Program-made: the position numbers and the translations under genes
Part shown: positions 16,796-24,848 of the stretch, piece by piece
How the letters are laid out: each line of letters starts with the position of its first letter
How positions within the stretch are numbered: position 1 is the stretch's first letter
Notes under the pieces: model-generated
What the model saw: the letters and a program-made list of their open reading frames with translations, nothing else
The model's database searches: none
What the model was told of the DNA's origin: nothing
Source of the DNA: Clostridia bacterium
GTDB lineage: Bacteria; Bacillota; Clostridia; Peptostreptococcales; Anaerovoracaceae
DNA: 52,496 nt
Assembly (NCBI GenBank): GCA_024689085.1
Contig: JAILDT010000020.1
Span: 1-52,496, forward strand
Direction of reading: 5' to 3'

Positions 16796-17926
16796 ATGCA
16801 ATACAGACAGTTTCAGACGATAGGGAAAGACGTGTCCCTGCTCGGACTTGGCGCCATGCGGTTCCCGCTGGGCGAAGACGGTAAGGCCGATGAGGCAGCG
16901 TCAATCCGCATGATTCGCCACGCCATCGACAACGGAATCAACTATGTGGATACCGCCTATACCTACCACGGCGGTCTCAGTGAAGTCATCGTCGGCAAGG
17001 CTCTCAAAGACGGCTACCGGGAGCGTACGCTCATCGCGGACAAACTGCCGATCTGGCTTGTGAAGGAAGAGGCTGACGTCCGCAAATACTTCGATGAGCA
17101 GTTGCAGCGTCTCGATGTGGATTGCATCGATATGTACCTGATCCACTGCATCGAAAAGGATGGCTGGAAAGTGACGAAGGACTGCCGCGTCATCGAGATT
17201 CTGGAAGAACTCAAGGCGGAGGGAAAGATCGGTCACATCGGTTTCTCCTTCCACGACGATCTGTCTCTGTTCAAAGAAGTCATTGACGCCTATGACTGGG
17301 AGTTCTGCCAGATTCAGCTGAACTATGTGGATGTCAACTTCCAGGCAGGTCTGGAAGGTCTTCACTACGCCGGCGCGAAAGGAATCCCTGTCGTCATCAT
17401 GGAGCCTCTGAAAGGCGGCCGTCTGAGCGACGCGGTTCCGCCTGTCGTTCAGAAATTGTGGGACGAAGCTCCGGTCAGCCGCACGCCGGCTGAATGGGCT
17501 TTCAAATGGGTCGCTTCGCAGCCTGAGGTATCCACCATCCTCAGCGGCATGAGCAACATGGAGCAGCTGGAACAGAACCTTGCACTCTTCGCAAAAGAAG
17601 ATCTGACAGTGCTGACCGGGGAAGAGAAGGCTCGGATCGAACAGGTTGCGGAACTGTACCGCACCCTGATCAAATACCCATGCACGGAATGCCAGTACTG
17701 CCAGCCATGTCCGAATGGCGTGCTGATTCCGCGCATCATCCGCTACTACAATGACTGGTGCGCCTATGAACATAACCCGAAGCTCAAGGATGAATATCTG
17801 ACCTGGCAGGATGATTCGGAACACGCCTCCAACTGCATCAAGTGCGGCGCCTGCGAGGAACACTGCCCGCAGCACTTACCGGTGATGCAGATCATGGACG
17901 AAATCGTTGCAGCATTTGGAAGATAA
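16796..17926 (+). CDS. Aldo/keto reductase with C-terminal double 4Fe-4S domain
   Basis: 376 residues. Residues 1-280 form an aldo/keto reductase barrel: LGLGAMRFP, NYVDTAYTYHGG with the catalytic-type Asp and Tyr, and DMYLIHCIEKDGW where the usual His lies. The C-terminal 80 residues add two ferredoxin-like motifs, CTECQYCQPCPNG and CIKCGACEEHCPQ, enough for two 4Fe-4S clusters. This fusion is common in strict anaerobes. It implies electron input from ferredoxin or output to it, rather than simple NADPH use, but the substrate is unknown. AAGGAGGA precedes the ATG. It is followed after 15 nt by a CoA-transferase, so an aldehyde or oxo-acid formed in acid fermentation is a plausible substrate. 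Confidence 0.85.
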   Translation: MQYRQFQTIGKDVSLLGLGAMRFPLGEDGKADEAASIRMIRHAIDNGINYVDTAYTYHGGLSEVIVGKALKDGYRERTLIADKLPIWLVKEEADVRKYFDEQLQRLDVDCIDMYLIHCIEKDGWKVTKDCRVIEILEELKAEGKIGHIGFSFHDDLSLFKEVIDAYDWEFCQIQLNYVDVNFQAGLEGLHYAGAKGIPVVIMEPLKGGRLSDAVPPVVQKLWDEAPVSRTPAEWAFKWVASQPEVSTILSGMSNMEQLEQNLALFAKEDLTVLTGEEKARIEQVAELYRTLIKYPCTECQYCQPCPNGVLIPRIIRYYNDWCAYEHNPKLKDEYLTWQDDSEHASNCIKCGACEEHCPQHLPVMQIMDEIVAAFGR

Positions 17927-17941
17927 AACAGACTAGTTGAC

Positions 17942-19276
17942 ATGACAGATATCAATTACATTACAGCAGTAGAAGCTGCGGCAAGCGTCCGGTCGGGAGA
18001 CCGTGTTTACATCGGAACGAGCAGCAGCTTCGCCTATGAAATGCTGGACGCCCTTTTTGACAGAAAAGATGAACTGGAGAACGTAACGCTCCTCTGCGCA
18101 ATGTCCATTTCCCCATGCCGGATGTTCGATACGGACTGGCCAGCCGACATACCCGCCGGACGCAAGGGCAACCCGTTTATTTTTGATACCTTTTTCCTCG
18201 GCGCCGGCGAACGGAAGGCACACCGAAAGCACAATATGGACTTTGCATTCACGTCCTTCCACCTGAGTCAGATCGACCTCTGGATGCGTGAAATCGGACA
18301 GCCGGACATCAGCTTTCTTCAGGTTTCACGGCCCGATGAAAGCGGGCGCTGTTCCTTCGGGTCAGCCGGCATCTGCGACAATAAATACGTAGTGGAAGAA
18401 ACGAAACGCGGTGTTTATCTGGAGAGCAACACCGGCAGCCCATACGTCTACGGACAGGACAATCTCATCAGTCTGGATCACGAGAAAGTGGCGGGCGTTG
18501 TGCTTACAGACAACAATGCACCGGAACTCATGCCGGACAAGATCGATGATATTTCAAAGCAGATTTCTGAAATCGTCGTAGCGGAAGTGCCTGACGGCGC
18601 CACCCTGCAACTGGGCCTTGGTAAGATGTCCACGGCCATCGGCTATGACCTGAAACAGCGAAACGATCTGGGCATCTTCTCGGAACTCTTCAGTCAGCCT
18701 ATGATGGTGCTCATGAAGAACGGGAACGTGACGAACCAGTGCAAAGGCTTCATGGACGGGATGAGTGTCTTCTCTTTTTCCGCGGGGACCCAGGAAATGT
18801 ACGATTTCATGGACCACAACCCACAGATTTACGGGGCACCGTTCCCATTCGTCAATGACGCGCGGAACATTGCGAAAAACAAAAGAATGATTTCCATCAA
18901 CTCCGCTATGGCCGTCAATCTATACGGCGAAGTAGCTGCAGACGCCATCGGATACGCTCAGCAGAGCGCTGTAGGCGGACAACTGGATTTCGTCAAGGGC
19001 GCTCAGTGGTCCGAGGGCGGCAAATCCATCATTGCTCTCTCCTCTTCTTTCATGAAGAACGGCAAGCGACGCAGCAAGATTTCCCTGCAGTTCGCGCCGG
19101 GAACGCCGGTCACGACGCCGCGAAGCGAAGTGCAGTATGTAGCGACAGAATACGGATGCATCAATTTGAAAGTCCTGAATATGTCGGACCGCGTGCGGGC
19201 CATGATCAGTCTGGCCCACCCGGACTTCCGGGATCAGCTCACAGAAGAAGCAAAAAACGCCGGCCTTTTGAAATAA
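17942..19276 (+). CDS. Acetyl-CoA hydrolase/transferase family CoA-transferase (4-hydroxybutyrate- or butyrate-CoA transferase-like)
   Basis: 444 residues of the Cat/AbfT-type CoA-transferases, which move CoA between acetate and another carboxylic acid. Conserved features include SVRSGDRVYIG near the N-terminus, ATLQLGLGKMSTAIG (220-234) and GIFSELF, where E248 aligns with the glutamate that forms the covalent CoA thioester. TEYGCINLK in the last third is also typical. The start ATG at 17942 has no clear Shine-Dalgarno site and is probably translated by coupling to the reductase 15 nt upstream. The acid partner cannot be told by reading. A terminator hairpin overlaps the stop codon. Confidence 0.85.
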   Translation: MTDINYITAVEAAASVRSGDRVYIGTSSSFAYEMLDALFDRKDELENVTLLCAMSISPCRMFDTDWPADIPAGRKGNPFIFDTFFLGAGERKAHRKHNMDFAFTSFHLSQIDLWMREIGQPDISFLQVSRPDESGRCSFGSAGICDNKYVVEETKRGVYLESNTGSPYVYGQDNLISLDHEKVAGVVLTDNNAPELMPDKIDDISKQISEIVVAEVPDGATLQLGLGKMSTAIGYDLKQRNDLGIFSELFSQPMMVLMKNGNVTNQCKGFMDGMSVFSFSAGTQEMYDFMDHNPQIYGAPFPFVNDARNIAKNKRMISINSAMAVNLYGEVAADAIGYAQQSAVGGQLDFVKGAQWSEGGKSIIALSSSFMKNGKRRSKISLQFAPGTPVTTPRSEVQYVATEYGCINLKVLNMSDRVRAMISLAHPDFRDQLTEEAKNAGLLK

Positions 19277-19297
19277 AAGGCACGGCGTCTTTTTTTA
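19257..19297 (+). terminator. Rho-independent terminator over the CoA-transferase stop codon
   Basis: A long stem (ACGCCGGCCTTTT with AAAAGGCACGGCGT, one bulged A) with loop GAAAT is followed by CTTTTTTT. The stop TAA (19274-19276) lies at the loop, so the last codons form the first arm. Confidence 0.9.
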
Positions 19298-19304
19298 TTC
19301 ATTT

Positions 19305-20324
19305 TTACAAGAGCATATCTCTTGCAATCGGCTCGTAGAATCTTTTCTGCAGATCTTCCCAGCTCTGTCCTCTGTCTGCCAGGATCCACATCAGTTTCGC
19401 GACGATCGCTTCCAGCGTCATGTCCCGTCCTTCCAGGATTTCGAATGATCCTGTCAGCCGTCTGCCCACTTCATAGCTCTCCAGATGGCTGCCTTCATAG
19501 GTGACCTGGGTCGTCATGGCGAGGACTTTCTCTTCCGGCTCGAATTTGCTGAGCTCATCAAAGAGCGTCTGTTTGATCGATGCCGGAATCCCTCCTGCTC
19601 CGAAACTCTCGATGACGATACCGTCGTAGATTCTGAATATTTCCGGAATCAGCTCCGGCGACATGCTCGGCGTCAGTTTGAGCAGGAAGACGTTCGGATT
19701 GATGCTATCGTAAAAGACAACGTCCTGACCCGCCGCATCAGATCCGTTCACAAAGGCAGGATCGTTCAGGAACCGGATGATCCGACCGTTGCTGATGGCT
19801 GCAATAATCGGAAGATTGATGCTGGTGAATGCAGAAAAGCTCGTGGACCGGACTTTCTTCGCTCTCGTTCCTGCTATGACGTTCCCCGCGAATACGATCT
19901 GCACGCCTCTCGAAGCCGGATCGCTGGCATAGAGGATGCTGTCCTGCAGGTTGGATTTCGCATCTGTGATCTCAAACCCGATTGGCTTCTGCGCTCCTGT
20001 CAGAACAATTGGCTTGCGGGAATTCTGGATCATGTAGGACAATACAGCAGCTGTGTTCGCCATGGTATCCGTACCGTGGCAAATCACAAAGCCGTCATAA
20101 TCATCATAGTGCTTTTGCACGGCATCGACGATGGTCAGCCAGTGATTGGCCGTCATGTCCGTACTGTCGATGTGAAACAGTTCCTCGATATTGATATCGA
20201 TATCCGCGCCGATCTGCGGCAGATATCCGCGCAGCTGTTCGCTCGTCAGTCCCGGAACGAGGCCGTCGGGGGACTGGACAGATGCGATCGTTCCGCCCGT
20301 TGTCAGAATCAGAATGTGTCTCAT
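19305..20324 (-). CDS. ansA: Type I L-asparaginase
   Basis: 339 residues. Hydrolyses asparagine to aspartate and ammonia in the cytoplasm. The N-terminal catalytic segment TTGGTIAS (8-15) carries the nucleophilic Thr12. HGTDTMANTAA near residue 83 carries the second Thr-Asp pair, and DAKSNLQDS contains the conserved Lys. No signal peptide is present, and length and C-terminal domain fit type I (cytoplasmic) enzymes. I chose the ATG at 20324, with AAAGGACA upstream. A TTG at 20348 would overlap the PHP gene. The gene lies directly downstream of the PHP phosphoesterase in the same operon. Confidence 0.9.
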   Translation of the reverse strand: MRHILILTTGGTIASVQSPDGLVPGLTSEQLRGYLPQIGADIDINIEELFHIDSTDMTANHWLTIVDAVQKHYDDYDGFVICHGTDTMANTAAVLSYMIQNSRKPIVLTGAQKPIGFEITDAKSNLQDSILYASDPASRGVQIVFAGNVIAGTRAKKVRSTSFSAFTSINLPIIAAISNGRIIRFLNDPAFVNGSDAAGQDVVFYDSINPNVFLLKLTPSMSPELIPEIFRIYDGIVIESFGAGGIPASIKQTLFDELSKFEPEEKVLAMTTQVTYEGSHLESYEVGRRLTGSFEILEGRDMTLEAIVAKLMWILADRGQSWEDLQKRFYEPIARDMLL

Positions 20325-20340
20325 ATTTTTCGTATGTCCT

Positions 20341-21210
20341 TTATACAATGATTTCCACGTCGTCCAGAAATCGTTTCAGCCCCACGGGTGCATCTGCGAT
20401 ATCATCCAGATTGGTCCACCCTAGGGAAACCATCTTATTGCCGCCATGATAATCACTGCCGGCGGTCACATATAAATCGTACTTCTCTGCCAGCGTGAGG
20501 ACCTCGTCCTGAATTTTTGGTGTGAATCCGGAATAGTAGGCTTCAACACCCTGGATGCCGAATTCGATCAGCCTCTGCAGCCGCTGATCCATCTCCTCCC
20601 CCAGAATCAGGTCGTCGCCGTCACCATAAGACGGATGTGCGAGAATCGGGATGCCGCCGCTCCTGAGGATCCCTTTGATCGCTTCCTCCGGGCGAACGTG
20701 TACGTTCTCAAACTCCTTTTTATTGATATAATCGTTGATTGCTTCTTTGATGTCTTTGGCGTAACCGTACTGTATCATGAGCTTCGCGATATGCGGTTTG
20801 CCCGGGTTGTCTCTCGTGAGCAGTTCATGGATTTCCTCTTCCGGGAAGGTGAACCCAAATCGATCTTTCAGAAAATCCAAACGCGCTCTCGTCTTCTTCA
20901 TGCGCAGCGCATGCCCCTCGAACACAACTTCTGCGATTCCGGGAATCGCCGGATTATAGCCGTATCCCAGAATGTGGTACTTCCCCTTTTCATCCTTGCA
21001 CGAAAATTCGACGCCGCGTATAAAGGGCGTTTTCTGTTCCTGCGGCAATACTGCCAGCATGTGCGGAATCCGGATGCCTGCTTTGATTGAATCGTGATCT
21101 GTCACAGAGAACAGGTCAATCCCCGCCTCGCGGACATTTGAAAGAATTTCCTCCAGACTGTCGGTTCCGTCCGATATTAACGTGTGCATATGCAAGTCGA
21201 TCTTTTTCAT
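20341..21210 (-). CDS. PHP-domain phosphoesterase
   Basis: 289 residues of the PHP (polymerase and histidinol phosphatase) family, close to the YciV/RNase AM type that acts on 3',5'-nucleoside bisphosphates or short RNA 5' ends. Metal-ligand motifs: DLHMHT (H7, H9), SVTDHDS near residue 38, GVEFSCKD, LAHPSYGDGDD and GSDYHGGNK near the C-terminus. All expected His and Asp positions appear intact. Start is the ATG at 21210, with AGGAG just upstream. The -10 box is so close that the mRNA leader may be only a few bases, in which case that AGGAG would not be transcribed. Co-transcribed with asparaginase; no functional link is obvious. Confidence 0.85.
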   Translation of the reverse strand: MKKIDLHMHTLISDGTDSLEEILSNVREAGIDLFSVTDHDSIKAGIRIPHMLAVLPQEQKTPFIRGVEFSCKDEKGKYHILGYGYNPAIPGIAEVVFEGHALRMKKTRARLDFLKDRFGFTFPEEEIHELLTRDNPGKPHIAKLMIQYGYAKDIKEAINDYINKKEFENVHVRPEEAIKGILRSGGIPILAHPSYGDGDDLILGEEMDQRLQRLIEFGIQGVEAYYSGFTPKIQDEVLTLAEKYDLYVTAGSDYHGGNKMVSLGWTNLDDIADAPVGLKRFLDDVEIIV

Positions 21211-21219
21211 GGCACTCCT

Positions 21220-21228
21220 ATTGTACCA
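21220..21228 (-). promoter_or_regulatory. Extended -10 promoter of the PHP-asparaginase unit
   Basis: Minus-strand TGGTACAAT (TACAAT at 21225-21220) lies 9 nt before the ATG at 21210. The predicted start would leave a leader of about 3 nt. It is back-to-back with the mutY promoter. Confidence 0.5.
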
Positions 21229-21235
21229 CATTTTA

Positions 21236-21264
21236 TTGTCTGTTTCGGGTGATTAAGCTATACT
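21236..21264 (+). promoter_or_regulatory. Sigma-A promoter giving a predicted leaderless mutY mRNA
   Basis: TTGTCT (21236-21241), exactly 17 nt, TATACT (21259-21264), then 6 nt to the ATG at 21271. The start of transcription should coincide with the first codon. No Shine-Dalgarno sequence exists. Confidence 0.7.
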
Positions 21265-21270
21265 TTGTGT

Positions 21271-22386
21271 ATGTTAGAAACGACTTTAAAAACAACCGGT
21301 TCCCTCTCCGGCGTCCTGCTGGACTGGTATGATAAAAACGGACGGGTTCTGCCATGGCGCACCGATCCGACGCCATACCATGTCTGGCTTTCGGAGATCA
21401 TGCTGCAGCAGACCCGCGTCGAAGCAGTCCGGGATTATTACGCGCGGTTTCTGGAAACGCTCCCTACCATTGCATCTCTCGCAAAGGCAGACGAAGACCT
21501 TTGCACAAAGCTGTGGCAGGGTCTGGGCTACTACAGCCGCGTCCGGAATCTCCACCGTGCGGCACAGCAGATCATGGAGGAATATGACGGCGTCATGCCA
21601 CGAACCTCCGGCCAGTTGCAGAAGCTCGCAGGCATCGGCCCCTACACCGCCGCTGCCATCGCTTCGATTTGCTTTGATGAACGAATCCCCGCCATCGACG
21701 GGAATCTCCTGCGCGTCTTTTCACGCATGACCGGTTTCGGGGAAGATATCAAATCCAATGCCGCGAAAACGGCCGCGAAGGCGTTTTACGATGAGATTTT
21801 CCCACAGACGCGCTGCGGCGATTTCAATCAGGCGCTGATGGATCTGGGCGCGACGGTCTGCCTTCCAAACGGCATGCCTCACTGCGAAGCATGCCCCTGG
21901 GCAGAATGCTGCCGTGCAAAGGCAGACGGAACCTGTCAGCAGCTGCCTGTCATTCTCCCTAAGGCGAAACGGACGATCGAACACAAAACGGTGTTTCTCA
22001 TATATTATCAGGGCGGTCTCGTCCTGCGCAGACGGCCGGACAAGGGTCTTCTGGCCGGGCTCTATGAGTACCCGAATACCGACGGTCATCTGAAAGAATC
22101 TGATCTTCCCAGCTATCTCCGAACACTTGGCTTCTCCGCTGTTCAGGTGCGTCCTCTCCCGGAGGCGAAACACATCTTCACCCACAAGGAGTGGCACATG
22201 ACAGGATGGGAAATCCTCGCCGATGAGTGGGAAGAGTTCACTCCGGGCAAACCAAAAGACCAGGAATTATTCCTGGCCTCTGCTTCCGATCTCCATCATG
22301 TGTATTCGATTCCCTCCGCTTTCGCGAAGTACACAGCGTTAATCCGCGGGAACTATCTGAACGATTTCATCGGCAATCCCGGATAA
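21271..22386 (+). CDS. mutY: A/G-specific adenine glycosylase
   Basis: 371 residues. MutY removes adenine mispaired with 8-oxoguanine or guanine. WYDKNGRVLPWR and SEIMLQQTRVEAV hold the catalytic Glu region. LAGIGPYTAAAIAS is the helix-hairpin-helix, followed by AIDGNLLRVFSR with the catalytic Asp. The 4Fe-4S motif is CLPNGMPHCEACPWAECC, with seven residues between its first two cysteines. The C-terminal part from about residue 235 is the MutT-like 8-oxoG recognition domain (VFLIYYQGGLVLRRRP). The ATG at 21271 is required because the conserved region starts soon after. It lies 6 nt past the -10 box, predicting a leaderless transcript. The 3' end overlaps the convergent ECF ATPase gene by 48 nt. 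Confidence 0.93.
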   Translation: MLETTLKTTGSLSGVLLDWYDKNGRVLPWRTDPTPYHVWLSEIMLQQTRVEAVRDYYARFLETLPTIASLAKADEDLCTKLWQGLGYYSRVRNLHRAAQQIMEEYDGVMPRTSGQLQKLAGIGPYTAAAIASICFDERIPAIDGNLLRVFSRMTGFGEDIKSNAAKTAAKAFYDEIFPQTRCGDFNQALMDLGATVCLPNGMPHCEACPWAECCRAKADGTCQQLPVILPKAKRTIEHKTVFLIYYQGGLVLRRRPDKGLLAGLYEYPNTDGHLKESDLPSYLRTLGFSAVQVRPLPEAKHIFTHKEWHMTGWEILADEWEEFTPGKPKDQELFLASASDLHHVYSIPSAFAKYTALIRGNYLNDFIGNPG

Positions 22387-23004
22387 CAATTCACTGCTGT
22401 GGGTAGCGATGAGCAAGGTTTTTCCTGCCGCTTTCCATTCTCTGAGAAACTGCGTCAGCCATTCCTGCGTTTTTTTATCCAGTCCCGCATAAGGTTCGTC
22501 CAGAATCAGGACGTCCGGATTCAGCGATATGACCGACGCCAGGGCGACCCTTTTCTTCTGACCGCCGCTCAAGTGATACGGTGCCTTATCTGTGAGATCC
22601 TCCAGATCGAACAGTTTCAGGCAATCGCCGACTCGTTCTTCCACTTCCTGATCAGAGAGCCCCATCTGCCTCGGTCCGAATGCCACCTCATCATAGACTC
22701 TCGGATTGAACAGCATCACATCCGGTGACTGGAACAGGAAGCCGATTCTCTTGTGGAATTTTTTTGCCTTTGCATTATCCTTCAAATAGCCTTTTGTGAT
22801 TTTGACTCCATCAAAAGAGTAGTCCCCCTTTTCCGGGAAGGACAGTCCTGTAAGAATACGGAACAGCGTGGTCTTGCCGGCTCCGTTGTCTCCTTCTATG
22901 ATGACGCAGCTGCCCTCCTGTACGGACATTGAATAATCCTTCAGTACAGGCGCTTCGTCTTCATTGTATCGAAATGTGATTTCGTTCAGTTCTATCAGAT
23001 TCAT
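22339..23004 (-). CDS. cbiO: Energy-coupling factor transporter ATP-binding protein (nickel/cobalt type)
   Basis: 221 residues forming one ABC ATPase domain that powers the importer encoded upstream. Walker A is EGDNGAGKTTL near residues 37-47, the Q-loop is GFLFQSPDVMLF, the signature is HLSGGQKKRVALA, Walker B is PDVLILDEPYAGLD and the switch His is in IATHSSEL. A single ATPase gene implies a homodimer, as in group I ECF metal importers. I chose the ATG at 23004, 2 nt after the cbiQ stop, rather than a TTG at 23010. The 3' end runs 48 nt into the convergent mutY gene and no terminator is visible. Confidence 0.92.
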   Translation of the reverse strand: MNLIELNEITFRYNEDEAPVLKDYSMSVQEGSCVIIEGDNGAGKTTLFRILTGLSFPEKGDYSFDGVKITKGYLKDNAKAKKFHKRIGFLFQSPDVMLFNPRVYDEVAFGPRQMGLSDQEVEERVGDCLKLFDLEDLTDKAPYHLSGGQKKRVALASVISLNPDVLILDEPYAGLDKKTQEWLTQFLREWKAAGKTLLIATHSSELLSGIADEIVQIVPAD

Positions 23005-23006
23005 GC

Positions 23007-23720
23007 TCAAAGCCCCTTATAATCGTCAGTAAATCCACGGCATCTCATGGCTTCATACATCTGCTCATTCATTTCGGTTCCCCTGATGAATGTTACACCC
23101 ATTACGCCTCCAATGGAAGAGTACTTTTTCTCGTGCTTTCCGACTGCGCGGAACTGCATCGACGTCAGCAGGTCCTGAATGAGATTCCCCAGCAGCACAA
23201 TGTATTTGAGTGTTATGTCCAGAGTAAACACGAAGATCCCCGGCACATGTATCTTCCTGAGGGCAAGAGTGACGTGATTCCATTGGGTCGTATGATTAAA
23301 TATGGTCACCATTGTCACACAGATGAACACTTTGGCTACTACGACCAGATTGTTCGGTATCCCCGCCGGGTTCATCAGCATCGCCGGCAAAAACAACACA
23401 AAAGCAAGAGCCGCCGCCGCAACCGGGGTCTTAAAGATTCCCAGCAGACCTTTCGCCGGCCATGTGCACAGATAGGCCAAAAGACCGGCGACGATGCCCA
23501 TCAGAACGAGCCGGCTCTGCGTGATTGATGTGATGACGATCAGCGCCACCAGCGCAAGCAGCTTGAACAGGGCAGGAAGATGCCTCTTTTTTTCATGGCC
23601 TGCCTGAACTTTCAGTCTGGACATGACCTTCCCGATGGTCTGAATGGTCTTCACAACAAATGTGCCGCCATCTTTCGGCGGCACATAATCATCAGTTTTC
23701 CTCATCCATTCAGGAAGCAT
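23007..23720 (-). CDS. cbiQ: Energy-coupling factor transmembrane protein, CbiQ/NikQ type
   Basis: 237 residues with several hydrophobic segments between about 45 and 190. It is the T component that joins the ATPase dimer to the metal-binding membrane subunit. The C-terminal coupling region carries the family motif AMRCRGF, with a related earlier segment MQFRAVGKHEKKY. The ATG at 23720 overlaps the previous gene by 11 nt, with AAAAGG upstream. Its stop is 2 nt before cbiO. Gene order M-Q-O is the normal group I nickel/cobalt ECF arrangement. Confidence 0.88.
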   Translation of the reverse strand: MLPEWMRKTDDYVPPKDGGTFVVKTIQTIGKVMSRLKVQAGHEKKRHLPALFKLLALVALIVITSITQSRLVLMGIVAGLLAYLCTWPAKGLLGIFKTPVAAAALAFVLFLPAMLMNPAGIPNNLVVVAKVFICVTMVTIFNHTTQWNHVTLALRKIHVPGIFVFTLDITLKYIVLLGNLIQDLLTSMQFRAVGKHEKKYSSIGGVMGVTFIRGTEMNEQMYEAMRCRGFTDDYKGL

Positions 23721-24759
23721 TGACCTTTTCTCGTCCCTTCATAGGTATTGAAATCAACTTGAATATGATGATCAGAAGCGCAACGCCTATGACTGCCGAA
23801 AGAATATAGGCAAGCACTTCGCTCACTCCTCCCAGCGTATAATCCGGCATGAGTACATCCAGCGACCATCCGCTTTCGAGACCGCTCGGGGTATAGCCAA
23901 GCGGCGCCCCATTCGAAGTCGTCTCTGCAATTTCCTCGGCGCCCCATTCTCCCCAGGCTGTACCTGTGGCCAGAAGACCCAGCGGAGTTGCGGCGATCAG
24001 AATAGCCAGCAGTACGAATACAGGAACGCGAGTGCCCTTCTTCTCGACATGCTCTCCCAACCTCTCACCTATGATTGCGTCATATGTCAGATCAGGCGAC
24101 GTCTTCATGACAAAGGCGTATATCGCGACTGTGAAAATCGCTTCTACGACACCCGCAACCAGGAGGTGCGGAATCGTCATGGCAGGAATCGCAACGGACA
24201 AGTCGTACGGGCAGTACAGGGCGTTCCCTGCAGCATCATGGAACAGAAGCGGCTGGATGCCGAATTCAATCGCTGCACACAGTGCCGCCACATTGATACC
24301 GATATAGGATCCTATCGCTGCCGCTGTCAGTTTGTGCCTGGTCGTCGCGCGTTCATTGCCGCCGAACAGTTTTATGATCAATCGATAAATGGCATATCCT
24401 ACGTACGGGAGCACGAATGCCATGTTAAAGCAGTTCGCTCCAAAAGCGAGAATACCACCATCGCCAAACATGACCGCCTGCAGCAGCAACGCAATGGACA
24501 CCGCAATACAGGCGGCATCCGGGCCGAAGAGCAAGGCAATCAGTGTTCCTCCTACGGCATGCCCTGTGGTTCCTCCCACAAGAGGCACGTTGAACATCAT
24601 TCCGAGAAATGAAAAAGCTGCTCCGACTCCAATCAATGGAATCTTTTCCTTTGGCAGCTCTTCATTGACTTTCTTCACCGCATGGACCCACACAGGGACC
24701 ATCGCGGCTCCCATGACTCCACAGGTTGAAGGTGATAGATAATTTTCAGGTATATGCAT
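23710..24759 (-). CDS. cbiM: Nickel/cobalt ECF transporter substrate-binding membrane protein with fused C-terminal N-like domain
   Basis: 349 residues. The N-terminus MHIPENYLS carries the invariant Met-His-Ile-Pro of CbiM/NikM proteins, in which the free N-terminus and His2 bind the metal. FNVPLVGGTTGHAVGG and FGANCFNMAFVLPYVGY are core family motifs. Typical CbiM is about 230 residues. Here some 110 extra residues add two membrane segments around YTPSGLESGW, which resembles the PDGLE/CbiN-NikN accessory domain, so M and N functions are fused. Nickel versus cobalt cannot be decided by reading. The promoter has a palindromic operator, suggesting metal-responsive repression. The ATG at 24759 follows AAAGGAGG. 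Confidence 0.88.
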   Translation of the reverse strand: MHIPENYLSPSTCGVMGAAMVPVWVHAVKKVNEELPKEKIPLIGVGAAFSFLGMMFNVPLVGGTTGHAVGGTLIALLFGPDAACIAVSIALLLQAVMFGDGGILAFGANCFNMAFVLPYVGYAIYRLIIKLFGGNERATTRHKLTAAAIGSYIGINVAALCAAIEFGIQPLLFHDAAGNALYCPYDLSVAIPAMTIPHLLVAGVVEAIFTVAIYAFVMKTSPDLTYDAIIGERLGEHVEKKGTRVPVFVLLAILIAATPLGLLATGTAWGEWGAEEIAETTSNGAPLGYTPSGLESGWSLDVLMPDYTLGGVSEVLAYILSAVIGVALLIIIFKLISIPMKGREKVNAS

Positions 24760-24762
24760 TAT

Positions 24763-24810
24763 GAGCCTCCTTTATCAGGTTAAAGTAATTGTAACCTGAG
24801 CAGGAGGCTC
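24763..24810 (-). repeat. 9-bp inverted repeat spanning the cbiM ribosome site and promoter spacer
   Basis: GAGCCTCCT (24763-24771) and AGGAGGCTC (24802-24810) are exact reverse complements. On the coding strand the promoter-side arm is complementary to the Shine-Dalgarno region. It lies upstream of the predicted start, so only read-through RNA from pfp could fold and hide the ribosome site. Confidence 0.6.
24776..24798 (-). promoter_or_regulatory. Palindromic operator over the cbiM -10 box
   Basis: CAGGTTA-N9-TAACCTG is a perfect 7-9-7 inverted repeat overlapping the -10 and the predicted transcription start. This is the usual place for a repressor. The regulator is unknown and the sequence is not one I recognise. 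Confidence 0.6.
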
Positions 24811-24816
24811 GTACAA
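24788..24816 (-). promoter_or_regulatory. Sigma-A promoter of the nickel/cobalt importer operon
   Basis: Minus-strand TTGTAC (24816-24811), 17 nt, TACAAT (24793-24788). Transcription should start near 24781, leaving a leader of about 22 nt that contains AAAGGAGG. Confidence 0.7.
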
Positions 24817-24848
24817 GCGGGGTGGGGGGTTCTAAACCCAAAGAAATT

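Noticed and set aside
24760-24848. Possible cobalamin or nickel/cobalt riboswitch ahead of cbiM
   Set aside because: Only 89 nt are available, the predicted transcript start leaves a leader of about 22 nt, and no conserved riboswitch core is visible. The inverted repeats fit a DNA operator better.
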